Shown: one piece after another, positions 16,642 to 26,280 of the stretch
Layout of the letters: every line of letters starts with the position of its first letter
Numbering within the stretch: the first letter of the stretch is position 1
DNA from: Pirellulales bacterium
GTDB taxonomy: Bacteria; Planctomycetota; Planctomycetia; Pirellulales; DATAWG01
Assembly: GCA_036267355.1 (NCBI GenBank)
Contig: DATAWG010000130.1
Span: 22,097 to 86,096, forward strand
Direction of reading: 5' to 3'
Length of the DNA stretch: 64,000 nt
Position numbers and translations under genes: made by a program
Notes under the pieces: generated by a model
Seen by the model: the letters and a program-made list of their open reading frames with translations, nothing else
What the model was told of the DNA's origin: nothing
The model's database searches: none

Positions 16642-19014
16642 ATGTTCTCCCACATCGGCATGCTCTGGTGGTTGGCGGCGGCGGCTGCGCCGCTCGTGAT
16701 CCATCTGCTGAGCCGGCGGCGCTATCGCGAGATGAGCTGGGCGGCGATGGAATATTTGCTCGCCGCGCTGCAGAAGCGATCGCGGCGGCTGCGATTCGAG
16801 CAGTGGTTGCTGCTGGCGATTCGCACGGCTCTGATCGTGGCGGTCGTGATCGCCGTCGCCGGGCCGTATGTCGAGCGAATCGGTGGAACCGTTGCCGCCG
16901 GCAATTCGGTGCATCGCGTGCTGGTGCTCGATGGATCGTACTCGATGGCCTACAAGCCCGGCGACCGCAGCCGCTTCGAACAAGCCAAGGATTTGATTCG
17001 CGATATCGTCGCCCGCAGCGTGCAAGGCGATGGGTTCACGCTTGTGCTGATGAGCGCCCCGGCCCGGACCGTGGTGGGCACGCCGGCATTCGTTTCCGAC
17101 GAAGTTCGCGATGCGCTGCGGCGGCTCAAAAACTCCTCGGCATCCGATGTCGCCGCGGCCCAACGGCTCGTCGACGAAGACGATTTTCTCAAGGAATTGC
17201 GCGATCTGAAGCTGCCGCAAGGAGGCGGCGATCTGGCGGGCGCCATCGACCGCGTAGACGACATCATCGCCCGCGCCAAACGCGAATTTCCGCGGCTCAG
17301 CAACACGGAAGTCTATTTTCTTTCCGATCTGGGCCGCACGAAATGGGAGCCCGGCCTCGCGGCCGGCGGACCAGTTCGGCAGCGGCTCGTGCGCCTCGCC
17401 GCATCGGCGCGGCTGTCGGTCGCCGACCTGGGCCAGCAGCATTGCGAAAATCTCGCCGTCACCAGCCTGCGAGCGACCCAAGCCGGGCAATCGATCTACA
17501 CGACCAAAGGACCGATCGATATTGCCGCCGAAGTGCACGATTTCGGCAGCCAGTCGCATTCGGTTCGTGCCGAACTGTTGGTCGATTCGCTGCGAGTGCA
17601 AGATCGATCGCTCAACCTGGCGGCCGGCAATGAGCAAAGCGTCGATTTCGCCTATCGATTCACTTCCCCCGGCGATCATTCGCTCGAGGTACGCTTGGTC
17701 GGGGATCCGTCGGACGCCTTGGATGTCGACAATCATCGCTGGCTGGTGCTGCCGGTGAAGGATTCGATTTCGGCGCTGGTGGTCAACGGCGAAGGCGCGG
17801 CCCAGCATGCCCGCTATTTGGTCGATGCATTGAATCCGTATCGCGACGGTTCGGAATCGATGCCTGTGCAGGTCGAGCAAGTGCCGGATGGCGGCTTGTT
17901 GGATTTGGATCTGCGGCGCTTCGATTGCATTTTCCTGAGCAACGTGGCTCAATTTACCGCCGGCGAGGCCCACGATCTGGCGACCTACGTTGGCGGCGGC
18001 GGCGGCTTGGTGTTCTTTCTCGGCGATCGCGTCGATGCCTCGCTTTACAACGACCAACTTGGTGGCCTTCGGCCGGGGTGGCCGCGCCTGCTGCCGGCGC
18101 TGCTGGATGGGCGATCGGAGCCGGGCGCCTACCATTTCGATCCGCTCGACTACGCCGATCCGCTGGTTCATGAATTCGCCGGCAACGAACGGGCCGGCTT
18201 GCTGAGCACGATCGTGAGCCGTTATTTCCGCCTGAAAAAGCCCGGCCCTTCCTCCCACGTAGCAATGGCGTTTCGCCCGACCGGCGATCCGGCGATCGTC
18301 GCCGCGCGAATCAATGGCGACAACAGGCAAGCCTCGGAGCCTGCGTCGCAAGTCAAGGGAGTCGCTGCCGAATCCTCCCCTCCTCCTGCCGCCGCCCCGT
18401 CTTCCGTTGCCGCCAAGCATCCGCCATCCGGCGGCCGATCGATCCTCGTCGCATTGCCGGCATCGTTCGCATCGGTCGATCCGGCAACGAAGGAACCCTG
18501 GTCGAACTGGCCGTTGAAGGCCAGCTTTCAACCGCTGATGCAAAATCTCCTGCTGGGTGCGATCGGTCCCCAAGGTGCGGACCGCACTGTGTCGGTCGGC
18601 CAGCCGCTCGAATCGGCGCTGCCGACCGGCGGCGCGAGCGCCGCGGTCGTGTTGCAAAACCCCGAGGGCCGCAAGGAACAGATCCGCATTGCGGCACGCG
18701 ACGCATCGAATCGCTGGTCGTATGCCGACACGTGGCAAAGCGGCATCTATCGGGCCGAGGTGCCTGCCGCCGCAAGCCAAGGTCGCTTGTATGCCGTGAA
18801 CATCAATCCGACGGAAAGCGCGCTGGTGAAAATCGATCCCGCCCTGCTGCCGGAGCAACTCACCGTTGTCCCCGCCGTCGACGGCGCGCAACAACAGCCC
18901 ACCACGCAACTCGGCGCCCAAAGCAATGAATCGCGTTTGTTCCTCTATATCGCATTGAGCCTATTGCTCCTGGAAACGGTGGTCGCCTGGTGGTTCGGCT
19001 ACCGAGCCGCTTAG
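16642..19014 (+). CDS. BatA-like membrane protein with vWA domain
   Basis: A 790-residue membrane protein. The N-terminus is a BatA-type two-helix region (MLWWLAAAAAPLVIHLLSRR, WLLLAIRTALIVAVVIAV), followed by a vWA domain with the metal site DGSYS in VLVLDGSYSMAY, a large extracytoplasmic part, a Pro/Ala-rich linker near residues 570-600, and a final membrane helix (LYIALSLLLLETVVAWWFGY). It is the third gene of the moxR cluster. The start at 16642 is taken because the upstream part of the open frame only translates the C-rich repeat. A mechanical or chaperone role with MoxR in the envelope is inference. Confidence 0.85.
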   Translation: MFSHIGMLWWLAAAAAPLVIHLLSRRRYREMSWAAMEYLLAALQKRSRRLRFEQWLLLAIRTALIVAVVIAVAGPYVERIGGTVAAGNSVHRVLVLDGSYSMAYKPGDRSRFEQAKDLIRDIVARSVQGDGFTLVLMSAPARTVVGTPAFVSDEVRDALRRLKNSSASDVAAAQRLVDEDDFLKELRDLKLPQGGGDLAGAIDRVDDIIARAKREFPRLSNTEVYFLSDLGRTKWEPGLAAGGPVRQRLVRLAASARLSVADLGQQHCENLAVTSLRATQAGQSIYTTKGPIDIAAEVHDFGSQSHSVRAELLVDSLRVQDRSLNLAAGNEQSVDFAYRFTSPGDHSLEVRLVGDPSDALDVDNHRWLVLPVKDSISALVVNGEGAAQHARYLVDALNPYRDGSESMPVQVEQVPDGGLLDLDLRRFDCIFLSNVAQFTAGEAHDLATYVGGGGGLVFFLGDRVDASLYNDQLGGLRPGWPRLLPALLDGRSEPGAYHFDPLDYADPLVHEFAGNERAGLLSTIVSRYFRLKKPGPSSHVAMAFRPTGDPAIVAARINGDNRQASEPASQVKGVAAESSPPPAAAPSSVAAKHPPSGGRSILVALPASFASVDPATKEPWSNWPLKASFQPLMQNLLLGAIGPQGADRTVSVGQPLESALPTGGASAAVVLQNPEGRKEQIRIAARDASNRWSYADTWQSGIYRAEVPAAASQGRLYAVNINPTESALVKIDPALLPEQLTVVPAVDGAQQQPTTQLGAQSNESRLFLYIALSLLLLETVVAWWFGYRAA

Positions 19015-19045
19015 GAAAACCGTCAATCTTAATTCGGCTCCGCCC

Positions 19046-19084
19046 TGCTCCTTCACTCGCCCCTCGCCCCTCACTCCTAAGCCC
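19046..19084 (+). repeat. C-rich tract abutting the fourth gene of the moxR cluster
   Basis: CCCCTCG and CCCTCACTCC units lie just before AAGCCC and the ATG at 19085. Confidence 0.65.
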
Positions 19085-21520
19085 ATGTCCGGCACGCTCC
19101 CAACTTGGCTCGAGCCCTACTTCGGCGTCGACAGCGGCGCGCGCGGAGAAGGCACGCTGTGGCGGCTCGGGCATTCTTGGCCGTGGCAGGCTTGGGTCAC
19201 GCTGCTGGCCATCGCGGCGATGATCGCGCTGGTGGCGATCGTGTATGCGTTTGAAATCGGTCCGGCGGGCCGGTTTCGCCGCATCTTTTTGGCGGCGCTG
19301 CGGCTCTCGGCAATCGGCTTGGTGCTGCTGATGATTGGCCAGTGGGTGTTGGAAATGAATCCGACGCAGCTTCCTTACCTGGTCGTGCTGGTCGACGATT
19401 CTGAAAGCATGCGGATCGCCGATCACTACGACAAGGATTCGCTGCGCGCGGACATGGCTCGCCGAATCAAGGCCGCGGGGCTCGACGGCCTGACGCGGCT
19501 GAATCAGGCGAAAACGCTGCTGTTGGAAGACGACGCCGCGCTGCTGCGAACGCTCGATAGCCGCTACAAATTGCGGGTCTATTTCTGCTCCGAACTCGCT
19601 CGGCTTCAGCCGGGCAACGTCGGCCAACTTCGCGACGCGATCCGCCGGCTCGAACCGAACGGCAAGGCGACGCGCCTCGGCGATTGCCTGCGAACCGTCC
19701 TCGGCGATCAAGGCCTGAGCGGAGTCGCAGCCGTCGTGCTCATGACCGACGGCATCACGACCGACGGCCAGCGGCTAGTCGGGCAGGTGGCCGCCGGCGG
19801 AGATTCAAGCGCCGCCGATAGCCTCGCGGCCGAAGGGGGGGCCGCCGATCTCGCCCGGGCCAAAGGCGTCCCGATCTTCGCCGTCGGGCTGGGAAGCGAA
19901 CAGCCGTTGCACGATCTGGAACTCTCCGACCTGCGGGTTTCCGATGTCGCATTTGTCGACGACATGCTCACATTCCGTTTCACGCTCATAGCGACGGGCT
20001 ACGCCGGCAAGCAGGTCGAAGTGCGGCTGATGGACAAGAAATCGGGCGCCGTATTGGCCCGCCAAACCGTGACGCTCGCCGTCGACCACAAGCCGCAGGA
20101 GCTGACGCTGTCGCATCGGCCCGACAAGGTCGGCCAGTTCGACTATGTCGTCGAAGTCGATCGCCTGCCCGACGAAGTGCGCGACGACAACAATCAGCTC
20201 GAACGTCAAGTCACGGTTCGCAAGGCGCAGATTCGCGTCCTTTTAGTGCAGGCCTATCCGAACTACGAGTTTCGCTATTTGAAGAATCTTTTGGAGCGCG
20301 ACAACACGATCGAGCTCCATTCGCTGCTGCAAGATGCCGACGTGGAATACGCGTCGGCCGACAAGTCGGCGCTTGCGGTGTTTCCGGTGCGGCGCGAGGA
20401 TTTATTCAACTACGACGTGGTGATCTTCGGCGACGTGAATCCGGCCCTGTTGAGCGCGACCGCCCTAAGCAATCTCTCCGATTTCGTCGTGCAAAAAGGG
20501 GGCGGATTGGTGATGATCGCCGGGCCGGCCTACGATCCGCTCGCCTACCGCGGCACTCCGCTTGCGCCGCTGGTGCCGATCGATTTGAGCACCGCCGTGG
20601 CTCCCGATCCGCGCCGAGCGATCACCGATGGTTTCGTCATGCGGCCGACGACCGACGGCCTCAACGAGCCGAATATGCAGCTCGGCGACACGCCGGCCGA
20701 TACCGTGCAAATCTGGCAAAAACTGCCGCCTCTCTACTGGCTGCTCGAAGCGCAACCGAAAGAATCAGCCGAGGTGTTGGCCGAGCATCCGACACGCCAT
20801 GCGCCCGATGGCCGGCCGCTGCCGGTCATCCTCGAGCGTCGCGCGGGGGCGGGCATGGTGCTGTTCCACGCAACCGACGAAACATGGCGCTGGCGTTATC
20901 AGGTCGGCGATGTGTTCTTTGCGCGGTATTGGATTCAAACGATTCGCTATCTCAGCCGCACGAAACTACTGGGGAAAGATCAGGTAGCCCGGCTTACGAC
21001 CAACCGCAAGCAATACGATCAGGGCGAGCCGGTCCGCTTGCGACTCGAATTCACCGACCCGCGGCAGTCGCCCGCCGATGGCCGCGATGTCACCGTGTTG
21101 CTGCGCCACTCCGATCAGGCCGAGCGGCAGTTGAAGCTGGCCCGCAGCCCGGCGAATCACGATCTCTTCCAAGCGACGCTCGACCCGTTGGCCGCCGGAA
21201 ACTATCAAGCCGTGGTGGTCAATCCGGCACTCGCCGGCGAGCCGTCGGCCAGTTTTCATGTGCGCGTGTCGGAGGTCGAATTCGAGCGCACGCAGATGGA
21301 TGCGGCGGAGCTGCAAGGAGCGGCCGACAAAACGAAGGGCCGCTTTTATACCTGGCAAACGGTCCACACGCTGCTCGATGATTTGCCAGCCGGCCGGCAT
21401 GTGCCGATGAAGCCGACGGGCCCGCCGATGGAACTTTGGAACCGCTGGCCGGTCCTGCTGTTGCTGCTCATGGTGCTAGTCGCCGAATGGACGCTTCGAA
21501 AGCGAAGCGGAATGATATAA
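19085..21520 (+). CDS. Membrane protein with vWA and glutamine-amidotransferase-like domains
   Basis: An 811-residue protein. Two N-terminal membrane segments (VTLLAIAAMIALVAIVYAF and IFLAALRLSAIGLVLLMIG) are followed by a vWA domain with the DxSxS site (VLVDDSESMRIAD), an Ig-like region, a class I GATase-like stretch (IRVLLVQAYPNYEFRYLKN to GGGLVMIAGPAYDP) of the kind used as a non-enzymatic fold in these proteins, another beta-rich part and a C-terminal membrane helix (WPVLLLLLMVLVAEWTL). It is the second vWA membrane protein in the moxR cluster and probably pairs with the BatA-like one. Confidence 0.82.
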   Translation: MSGTLPTWLEPYFGVDSGARGEGTLWRLGHSWPWQAWVTLLAIAAMIALVAIVYAFEIGPAGRFRRIFLAALRLSAIGLVLLMIGQWVLEMNPTQLPYLVVLVDDSESMRIADHYDKDSLRADMARRIKAAGLDGLTRLNQAKTLLLEDDAALLRTLDSRYKLRVYFCSELARLQPGNVGQLRDAIRRLEPNGKATRLGDCLRTVLGDQGLSGVAAVVLMTDGITTDGQRLVGQVAAGGDSSAADSLAAEGGAADLARAKGVPIFAVGLGSEQPLHDLELSDLRVSDVAFVDDMLTFRFTLIATGYAGKQVEVRLMDKKSGAVLARQTVTLAVDHKPQELTLSHRPDKVGQFDYVVEVDRLPDEVRDDNNQLERQVTVRKAQIRVLLVQAYPNYEFRYLKNLLERDNTIELHSLLQDADVEYASADKSALAVFPVRREDLFNYDVVIFGDVNPALLSATALSNLSDFVVQKGGGLVMIAGPAYDPLAYRGTPLAPLVPIDLSTAVAPDPRRAITDGFVMRPTTDGLNEPNMQLGDTPADTVQIWQKLPPLYWLLEAQPKESAEVLAEHPTRHAPDGRPLPVILERRAGAGMVLFHATDETWRWRYQVGDVFFARYWIQTIRYLSRTKLLGKDQVARLTTNRKQYDQGEPVRLRLEFTDPRQSPADGRDVTVLLRHSDQAERQLKLARSPANHDLFQATLDPLAAGNYQAVVVNPALAGEPSASFHVRVSEVEFERTQMDAAELQGAADKTKGRFYTWQTVHTLLDDLPAGRHVPMKPTGPPMELWNRWPVLLLLLMVLVAEWTLRKRSGMI

Positions 21521-21602
21521 TCGGGCGGGCAAATCACGAATGCCGAAGCTCGAATGTCTAATGAATGACGAAGCCCGAATGACGAACCGGCGTTCGTCTT
21601 CC

Positions 21603-21635
21603 TAATCCCTCACCCTCACCCTCACCCTTCCCCCG
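21603..21635 (+). repeat. C-rich tract abutting the DUF4175-like start
   Basis: Three CCCTCA units and CCCTTCCCCCG reach the ATG at 21636. No Shine-Dalgarno is present. Confidence 0.7.
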
Positions 21636-24600
21636 ATGCATCCACTTCAGCAGCAGCTTGCCGCGGCTCGTCGGCGGATTCGCCGGCTGCTGCTGCTGTT
21701 TGGAGTTGCGCGGGTGGGGAGCGTCGTGATCGCGGCCGCGGCGCTGCTTGCTATTGCCGATTTCCTGCTTCGCTTCGACGATCGGGGAGTGCGCTGGATC
21801 TGCTTGCTGGCCTTGATCGCAACGGCGATTTGGGCCGTTGTGCGGTATCTGGTCCCGGCAATTCGCCAACCGCTTCGCGATGTGGTCGTGGCCGGTCGGA
21901 TCGAACGCCGCTTTGCCGGTCTCGGGGATCAGCTTTCCAGCACGATCGAGTTTCTCCACCAGCGCGAAGACGATCCGCTCGCCGGCTCGGCCGAGTTGCG
22001 GCGTGCGGCGGTGGCCCAGGCCGAAGCCGAAATTGCGCCGCTCGATTGGCAAAGGGCCATCGATCGCCGACCGGCATTCCGGGCCGTGGCGGCGCTGTGC
22101 GCGGTCGCGATCGTGGCTGGAGCCGTGGGCGCCGCCAGCCCGGCCAACGCCCGGCTCGCGATCGCTCGGCTCTTCAATCCGCTCAGCGACGCGGTTTGGC
22201 CGTCGGCGAACGATCTTGCATTTACGCACCGCGTCGATCGGGTCGCATACGGCCAGCCGTTCGAAGTCGAGCTCAAAGATCGCAAAGGCAATTTGCCCGA
22301 TGTGGTAAAAATCCAATACCGCATTCCACCCGCGGAAGGCATTGCTGGAACCGGCAGCGCCGCAGAACGAAGTGCCGCCGACGGCTCGCCGAAAATCGAA
22401 ACCCACGCCATGCAGCGCATCGGCGACCTGATGGTGGCCCGGCGGGAGCGCGTCGATCGGCCGTTCGACTATCGGGCGGAAGGGGGCGACGATCGCCAAA
22501 TGCCCTGGATTCACGTCGACGTGGTGCAGCCGCCGCGCATCGACTCGCTGGCCATCACGTTGCATCCGCCGCGCTATACAGGCTGGCCCGATCAGCCCGG
22601 CCAGCGGCGGATCGTCGCCCTCCGCGGCACGGCGGTCGGGATGTCGGGCCGCGCCAGTAAGCCGCTCGCATCCGCGACGCTGAATCTGCCGGGCGGACAG
22701 ACCATCGCAGCCGAGATTTCTGGCGATGGATCGACGTTCGTCATCCCGCTCAAGCCATCGGGCAGGTTGGCCCGAAGCGAAAGCAGCGCGGCAGCCGGTT
22801 CGCCGCAGCCGTTCGTCGTGGATCGCTCGGGGCCGTATTGGTTCGAGCTGCGCGATCGGGAAGGGCTTGCCGGCGGTGATGCGGATCGCTGGGACATTCA
22901 GGCGGTCGTCGATGGGCCGCCGTCGGTGTCGATCAACGAACCGGCGGCAAATCTGTTGGTGACGCCCGGCGCAACGGTGAAAATAAAGGTCGCCGCGAAG
23001 GATGATTTGGCACTCCACGCCGTCGCGCTGATGTACACGCGCTCCGATCGGACCGACCTGGGACAAGTCGCGATGCCGGCCCTCTTCGCCGGGCCCGAAC
23101 CCATACCACCGGCGACCGCGCCCGTGTCTGTCGGCATGCTGCCCGGCGACGGCCGCACGCTGGATTTCGCCTGGCAATTGGGCCCCTTGGGCTTGAAGCC
23201 GGGCACGAACGTGTTGCTCACCGCGACCGCCTCCGACTACGCCGCGCAAATCACCGCTAGTTCGCCGCGGCGCATTTCGATCATCACGGCCGACGATTTC
23301 GAAGATCATCTGTCGGCCCGCGAATCGGTGATTCTCGACGAATTAGCCCGGCTACTCAAACTCGAGCAATCGTCGCGCCAGGAAACGGCTGCGCTGGAAA
23401 CACAGACGAGCAAGGTCGGCCGGCTGACCAAGGCCGACGTCGATCAACTTCGCGCCGAGGAATTGAACCAGCGGCAGATTCGCCGTGGACTGGTCGGTTC
23501 GGCGGAGGGCGTGCGGTCGTCGGTCGTTGCTCTGCTAGAAGAGCTGGCGAGCAATCACGTCGACAATTCGGTGTTGCAACGCCGCATGCAGGGGATCGCC
23601 GACGGCTTGGCGCGGCTCGATCAGAACGAGCTGCCGGCCGCCGAACAATCGCTTACCGCCGCGCTAAAGGACGCCGAAGACGCGCCCGAGCCCGCGCCGC
23701 TTCCCGTCGCTGGTCGTCGCTCGCTGGCCGATGCGGGCCGGTCGCAAGAATCGATCGCCGCGGCGCTCGAGGCGATGTTGGGGGATCTCGCCGAATGGAA
23801 TAGCTTCCGCGGCTTGGGGCGGCAACTCGCTCAGCTTCGCCGTGATCAGGCCGATCTCGAAAAGGGCACCAAGGACATCGGCGCAACGACGCTGACCGAC
23901 GACATCCACGATCTGAGCCCGCAGCAACAGGCCGATCTGAAGAAACTCGGTGATCGGCAGGCCGATCTGGCTCGGCAGTTGGACAAGCTGGTGTCACGAA
24001 TGGAACAAGTCGGCGGACAATTGTCGAAAAGCGAGCCCTTGTCGGCTCAGTCGCTCGCCGACGCTCTCGACCTGGCCCGGCAAAAAACCCCAGGCAGCGA
24101 AATGCTCGGCGCGGCCGACAACGTGGCCCAGAATCGGCTTGGTAAAGCGCTCGCCCAACAGGCGGCTGCCGGCGCCACCATTGATGAAATGCTCGACATC
24201 CTGGCCAATCGCCGCGATCAAGAGCTTTCGCATCTCGTCGCGAAGCTTCGCGATGCCGAGCAGCAACTCGCTGGCCTGCGAAAGCAACAAGACGGATTGC
24301 GAAAGCGACTGAAAGAGTTGGCCGCCGATAGCGGGAAAATAGACGATTCGCACTCGGGCAATTCCGATCCGCGCAATTCCGGATCGAGCGGCGCGGCGCG
24401 AAAGGCCGAGCTGCAGCGATTGGCCCGGCAGCAGCACGATTTGCAAGAGCAGGCCGAGCGGCTGGTCCGCCAGCTCCAGCGTTTGCAAGCCCAGCGTGCC
24501 GCCGACGCCACCGCCCGGGCCGGCGGAGCGATGAAAAGCGCCGGGCAAGCGGCTGAACAGGGCGAGGCCGGCGAAGCGGGCGACAACGCCGCCGCGGCCC

Positions 24601-25337
24601 AAAAAGATCTCGACGACGCCCGACGGCAATTGGCCGAGGTCCGCCGCAAAGCAGAAACCGATCTTGCCCGGCAGCAGCTTGCCAAGCTCGACGATTCCTT
24701 GAAGGGATTGGTTGACATCCAGCAGCGCACGCTCGACGACACCATCCGATTGGAAAAGCTGCGCAATGCCGAAGGCGAGCTGACTCGCGCTCAAGCGCAA
24801 TCGGTGCTCGATTTGGGCCGCCAGCAACAATCGCTGGCCGGCGAGACCGAGCAGTTGGCCGCGAAACTGGTCGGAGCAGAAGCGTTTCAGTATGTGCTGC
24901 AGGAATCTGCCGCGGAAATGACGCGCACGGCCGCCCGCCTTTCCGATCGCGACACGAGTGCCGCCACGCAGCAACTCGAGCAAGACGTGCTCGAGCGATT
25001 GCAGGAATTGATCGCGGCCATGAAGCAAGACCCGCCGCAGCCGAATCCACGGCCCGGCGGCAAGAATGGGCCCAACGGCGGCGGCGGAAAATCCGATAAG
25101 CAGCAAATCCGCTCCCTGGCCGAAGTTCGCCTGATCCGCTTGATGCAAGACGATTTGAATCGCCGCACCCGCCGGCTCGACGAAGCGGTCGGCGGCGGTC
25201 GAACGCCGACCGACGACCAGCGGCGAGAATTTGCCGCGCTGACGACCGAACAAGGCCGCCTGGCCGAACTCACGATCAAGTTGGTCGGCGACAGCAGCGA
25301 CGATGCTCCGCCGAACAAGAAAGACGCGACGCCATGA
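21636..25337 (+). CDS. DUF4175-like giant coiled-coil membrane protein
   Basis: A 1233-residue protein. Two membrane segments lie in the first 75 residues (SVVIAAAALLAIADFLL, WICLLALIATAIWAVV) and a third near 145-165. A beta-rich exported part follows up to about residue 550, and the remaining half is nearly all Gln/Ala/Leu/Asp-rich coiled coil (for example LQEQAERLVRQLQRLQAQRA). The layout matches the DUF4175 type proteins that follow MoxR and vWA genes. It overlaps the next gene by four bases (ATGA), so the two are translated together. Function is not known; a structural envelope element is plausible. Confidence 0.8.
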   Translation: MHPLQQQLAAARRRIRRLLLLFGVARVGSVVIAAAALLAIADFLLRFDDRGVRWICLLALIATAIWAVVRYLVPAIRQPLRDVVVAGRIERRFAGLGDQLSSTIEFLHQREDDPLAGSAELRRAAVAQAEAEIAPLDWQRAIDRRPAFRAVAALCAVAIVAGAVGAASPANARLAIARLFNPLSDAVWPSANDLAFTHRVDRVAYGQPFEVELKDRKGNLPDVVKIQYRIPPAEGIAGTGSAAERSAADGSPKIETHAMQRIGDLMVARRERVDRPFDYRAEGGDDRQMPWIHVDVVQPPRIDSLAITLHPPRYTGWPDQPGQRRIVALRGTAVGMSGRASKPLASATLNLPGGQTIAAEISGDGSTFVIPLKPSGRLARSESSAAAGSPQPFVVDRSGPYWFELRDREGLAGGDADRWDIQAVVDGPPSVSINEPAANLLVTPGATVKIKVAAKDDLALHAVALMYTRSDRTDLGQVAMPALFAGPEPIPPATAPVSVGMLPGDGRTLDFAWQLGPLGLKPGTNVLLTATASDYAAQITASSPRRISIITADDFEDHLSARESVILDELARLLKLEQSSRQETAALETQTSKVGRLTKADVDQLRAEELNQRQIRRGLVGSAEGVRSSVVALLEELASNHVDNSVLQRRMQGIADGLARLDQNELPAAEQSLTAALKDAEDAPEPAPLPVAGRRSLADAGRSQESIAAALEAMLGDLAEWNSFRGLGRQLAQLRRDQADLEKGTKDIGATTLTDDIHDLSPQQQADLKKLGDRQADLARQLDKLVSRMEQVGGQLSKSEPLSAQSLADALDLARQKTPGSEMLGAADNVAQNRLGKALAQQAAAGATIDEMLDILANRRDQELSHLVAKLRDAEQQLAGLRKQQDGLRKRLKELAADSGKIDDSHSGNSDPRNSGSSGAARKAELQRLARQQHDLQEQAERLVRQLQRLQAQRAADATARAGGAMKSAGQAAEQGEAGEAGDNAAAAQKDLDDARRQLAEVRRKAETDLARQQLAKLDDSLKGLVDIQQRTLDDTIRLEKLRNAEGELTRAQAQSVLDLGRQQQSLAGETEQLAAKLVGAEAFQYVLQESAAEMTRTAARLSDRDTSAATQQLEQDVLERLQELIAAMKQDPPQPNPRPGGKNGPNGGGGKSDKQQIRSLAEVRLIRLMQDDLNRRTRRLDEAVGGGRTPTDDQRREFAALTTEQGRLAELTIKLVGDSSDDAPPNKKDATP

Positions 25338-26230
25338 CCCGCACTGTCATCGCTTTTTGCTTTGCCGCTTGCTTTGCGGTCTGCCTCGCGCTTGCGGTTT
25401 CGCGCGTGGCCCAGGCCGCCGACCCGGCGTCTCCCTCGGAAAAACCGGCGGCAAGCAAGCCCGCTGCGGGTTCTCTCGACGACCAATTGCTTCAAGGTTT
25501 GGACAATAGTCTCGACGGCCAGTTGCTCGGCGACGAGGGCAAAAAGCCGATCGACAAACCGGCAAAACCTGCCGCCACACCGCCCGCCGATCAAAAACCG
25601 GCAGCCGGCAAGGCCGCCGATCAAGCCGCTCCGGCGAAGGAAAGACCATTGAAAAAACCGTCGCCGCTGCTCGATCCGCTGGACGAAGAATTGGAGAATT
25701 CGCTGTCGGCCGGCGAAGACATCGGTAGCCCCGGCGAAGACTCGAAGAATCCGCTGGCGCGAATCGTGGTGCACATGCGGCAAGTGCAGCAGCGGCTTGC
25801 CCAAAGCAAATCCGATGGACTTACGCAGCACGAGCAGCAGCGAATCTCCGATGAACTGAAGTCGCTGGTCGACCAACTTGCCGAGCAACAGCGACAGCAG
25901 CAATCGCAAGCCGACCCGTCGGCTTCGCAGCAATCGTCGCGCGGCAATCCGAAGGCCGGCAACGCCCAGGCCGGCAAGGCCCCGCCCGGCGATCCCAATA
26001 AAGAACCTTCACGGGATAGCTCGAATAAGGTGCGGCCTAACCACTCGGACCGGCCCGACCCGGCGGTGGCCCGCGAGGCGTTGGCCAAGGAACTTGATCG
26101 CTTGCATCTGCCGGCCAAGGACCGCGAGGAAATGCTGCAGGGCGCGCCTGATGAATTTCTACCCGGTCACGAAACATCGATCGAGGAATATTTCAAGCGG
26201 CTGGTGGAGCAAGAAGAAGAGAAGCCGTGA
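25334..26230 (+). CDS. Secreted Gln/Ala/Pro-rich protein of the moxR cluster
   Basis: A 298-residue protein with a signal peptide (VIAFCFAACFAVCLALAV, cleavage likely near AQAADPA). The mature part is low-complexity (Ala, Pro, Lys, Asp) with a coiled-coil core (IVVHMRQVQQRLAQSKSD and DQLAEQQRQQQSQ) and a conserved-looking acidic C-terminus (LPGHETSIEEYFKRLVEQEEE). It starts inside the stop of the DUF4175-like gene. Residues LALAVSRV of the signal peptide are encoded by a half copy of the family B palindrome. No enzyme motif is seen. Confidence 0.75.
   Translation: MTRTVIAFCFAACFAVCLALAVSRVAQAADPASPSEKPAASKPAAGSLDDQLLQGLDNSLDGQLLGDEGKKPIDKPAKPAATPPADQKPAAGKAADQAAPAKERPLKKPSPLLDPLDEELENSLSAGEDIGSPGEDSKNPLARIVVHMRQVQQRLAQSKSDGLTQHEQQRISDELKSLVDQLAEQQRQQQSQADPSASQQSSRGNPKAGNAQAGKAPPGDPNKEPSRDSSNKVRPNHSDRPDPAVAREALAKELDRLHLPAKDREEMLQGAPDEFLPGHETSIEEYFKRLVEQEEEKP
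25388..25407. repeat. Half copy of family B repeat inside a signal-peptide coding region
   Basis: GCGCTTGCGGTTTCGCGCGT matches one arm of the family B hairpin and encodes the end of the hydrophobic core of the signal peptide in the gene at 25334-26230. Confidence 0.6.
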
Positions 26231-26280
26231 GGTAAAAGGCTATGAGGCGGCTTTGAGGCTTTGAGGTAGGAGGGGCGAGC

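Noticed and set aside
16633-18921. 762-codon open frame on the minus strand opposite the BatA-like gene
   Set aside because: The plus strand has clear vWA and membrane motifs; the minus frame is rich in Arg, His and Gln as expected of a high-GC shadow.
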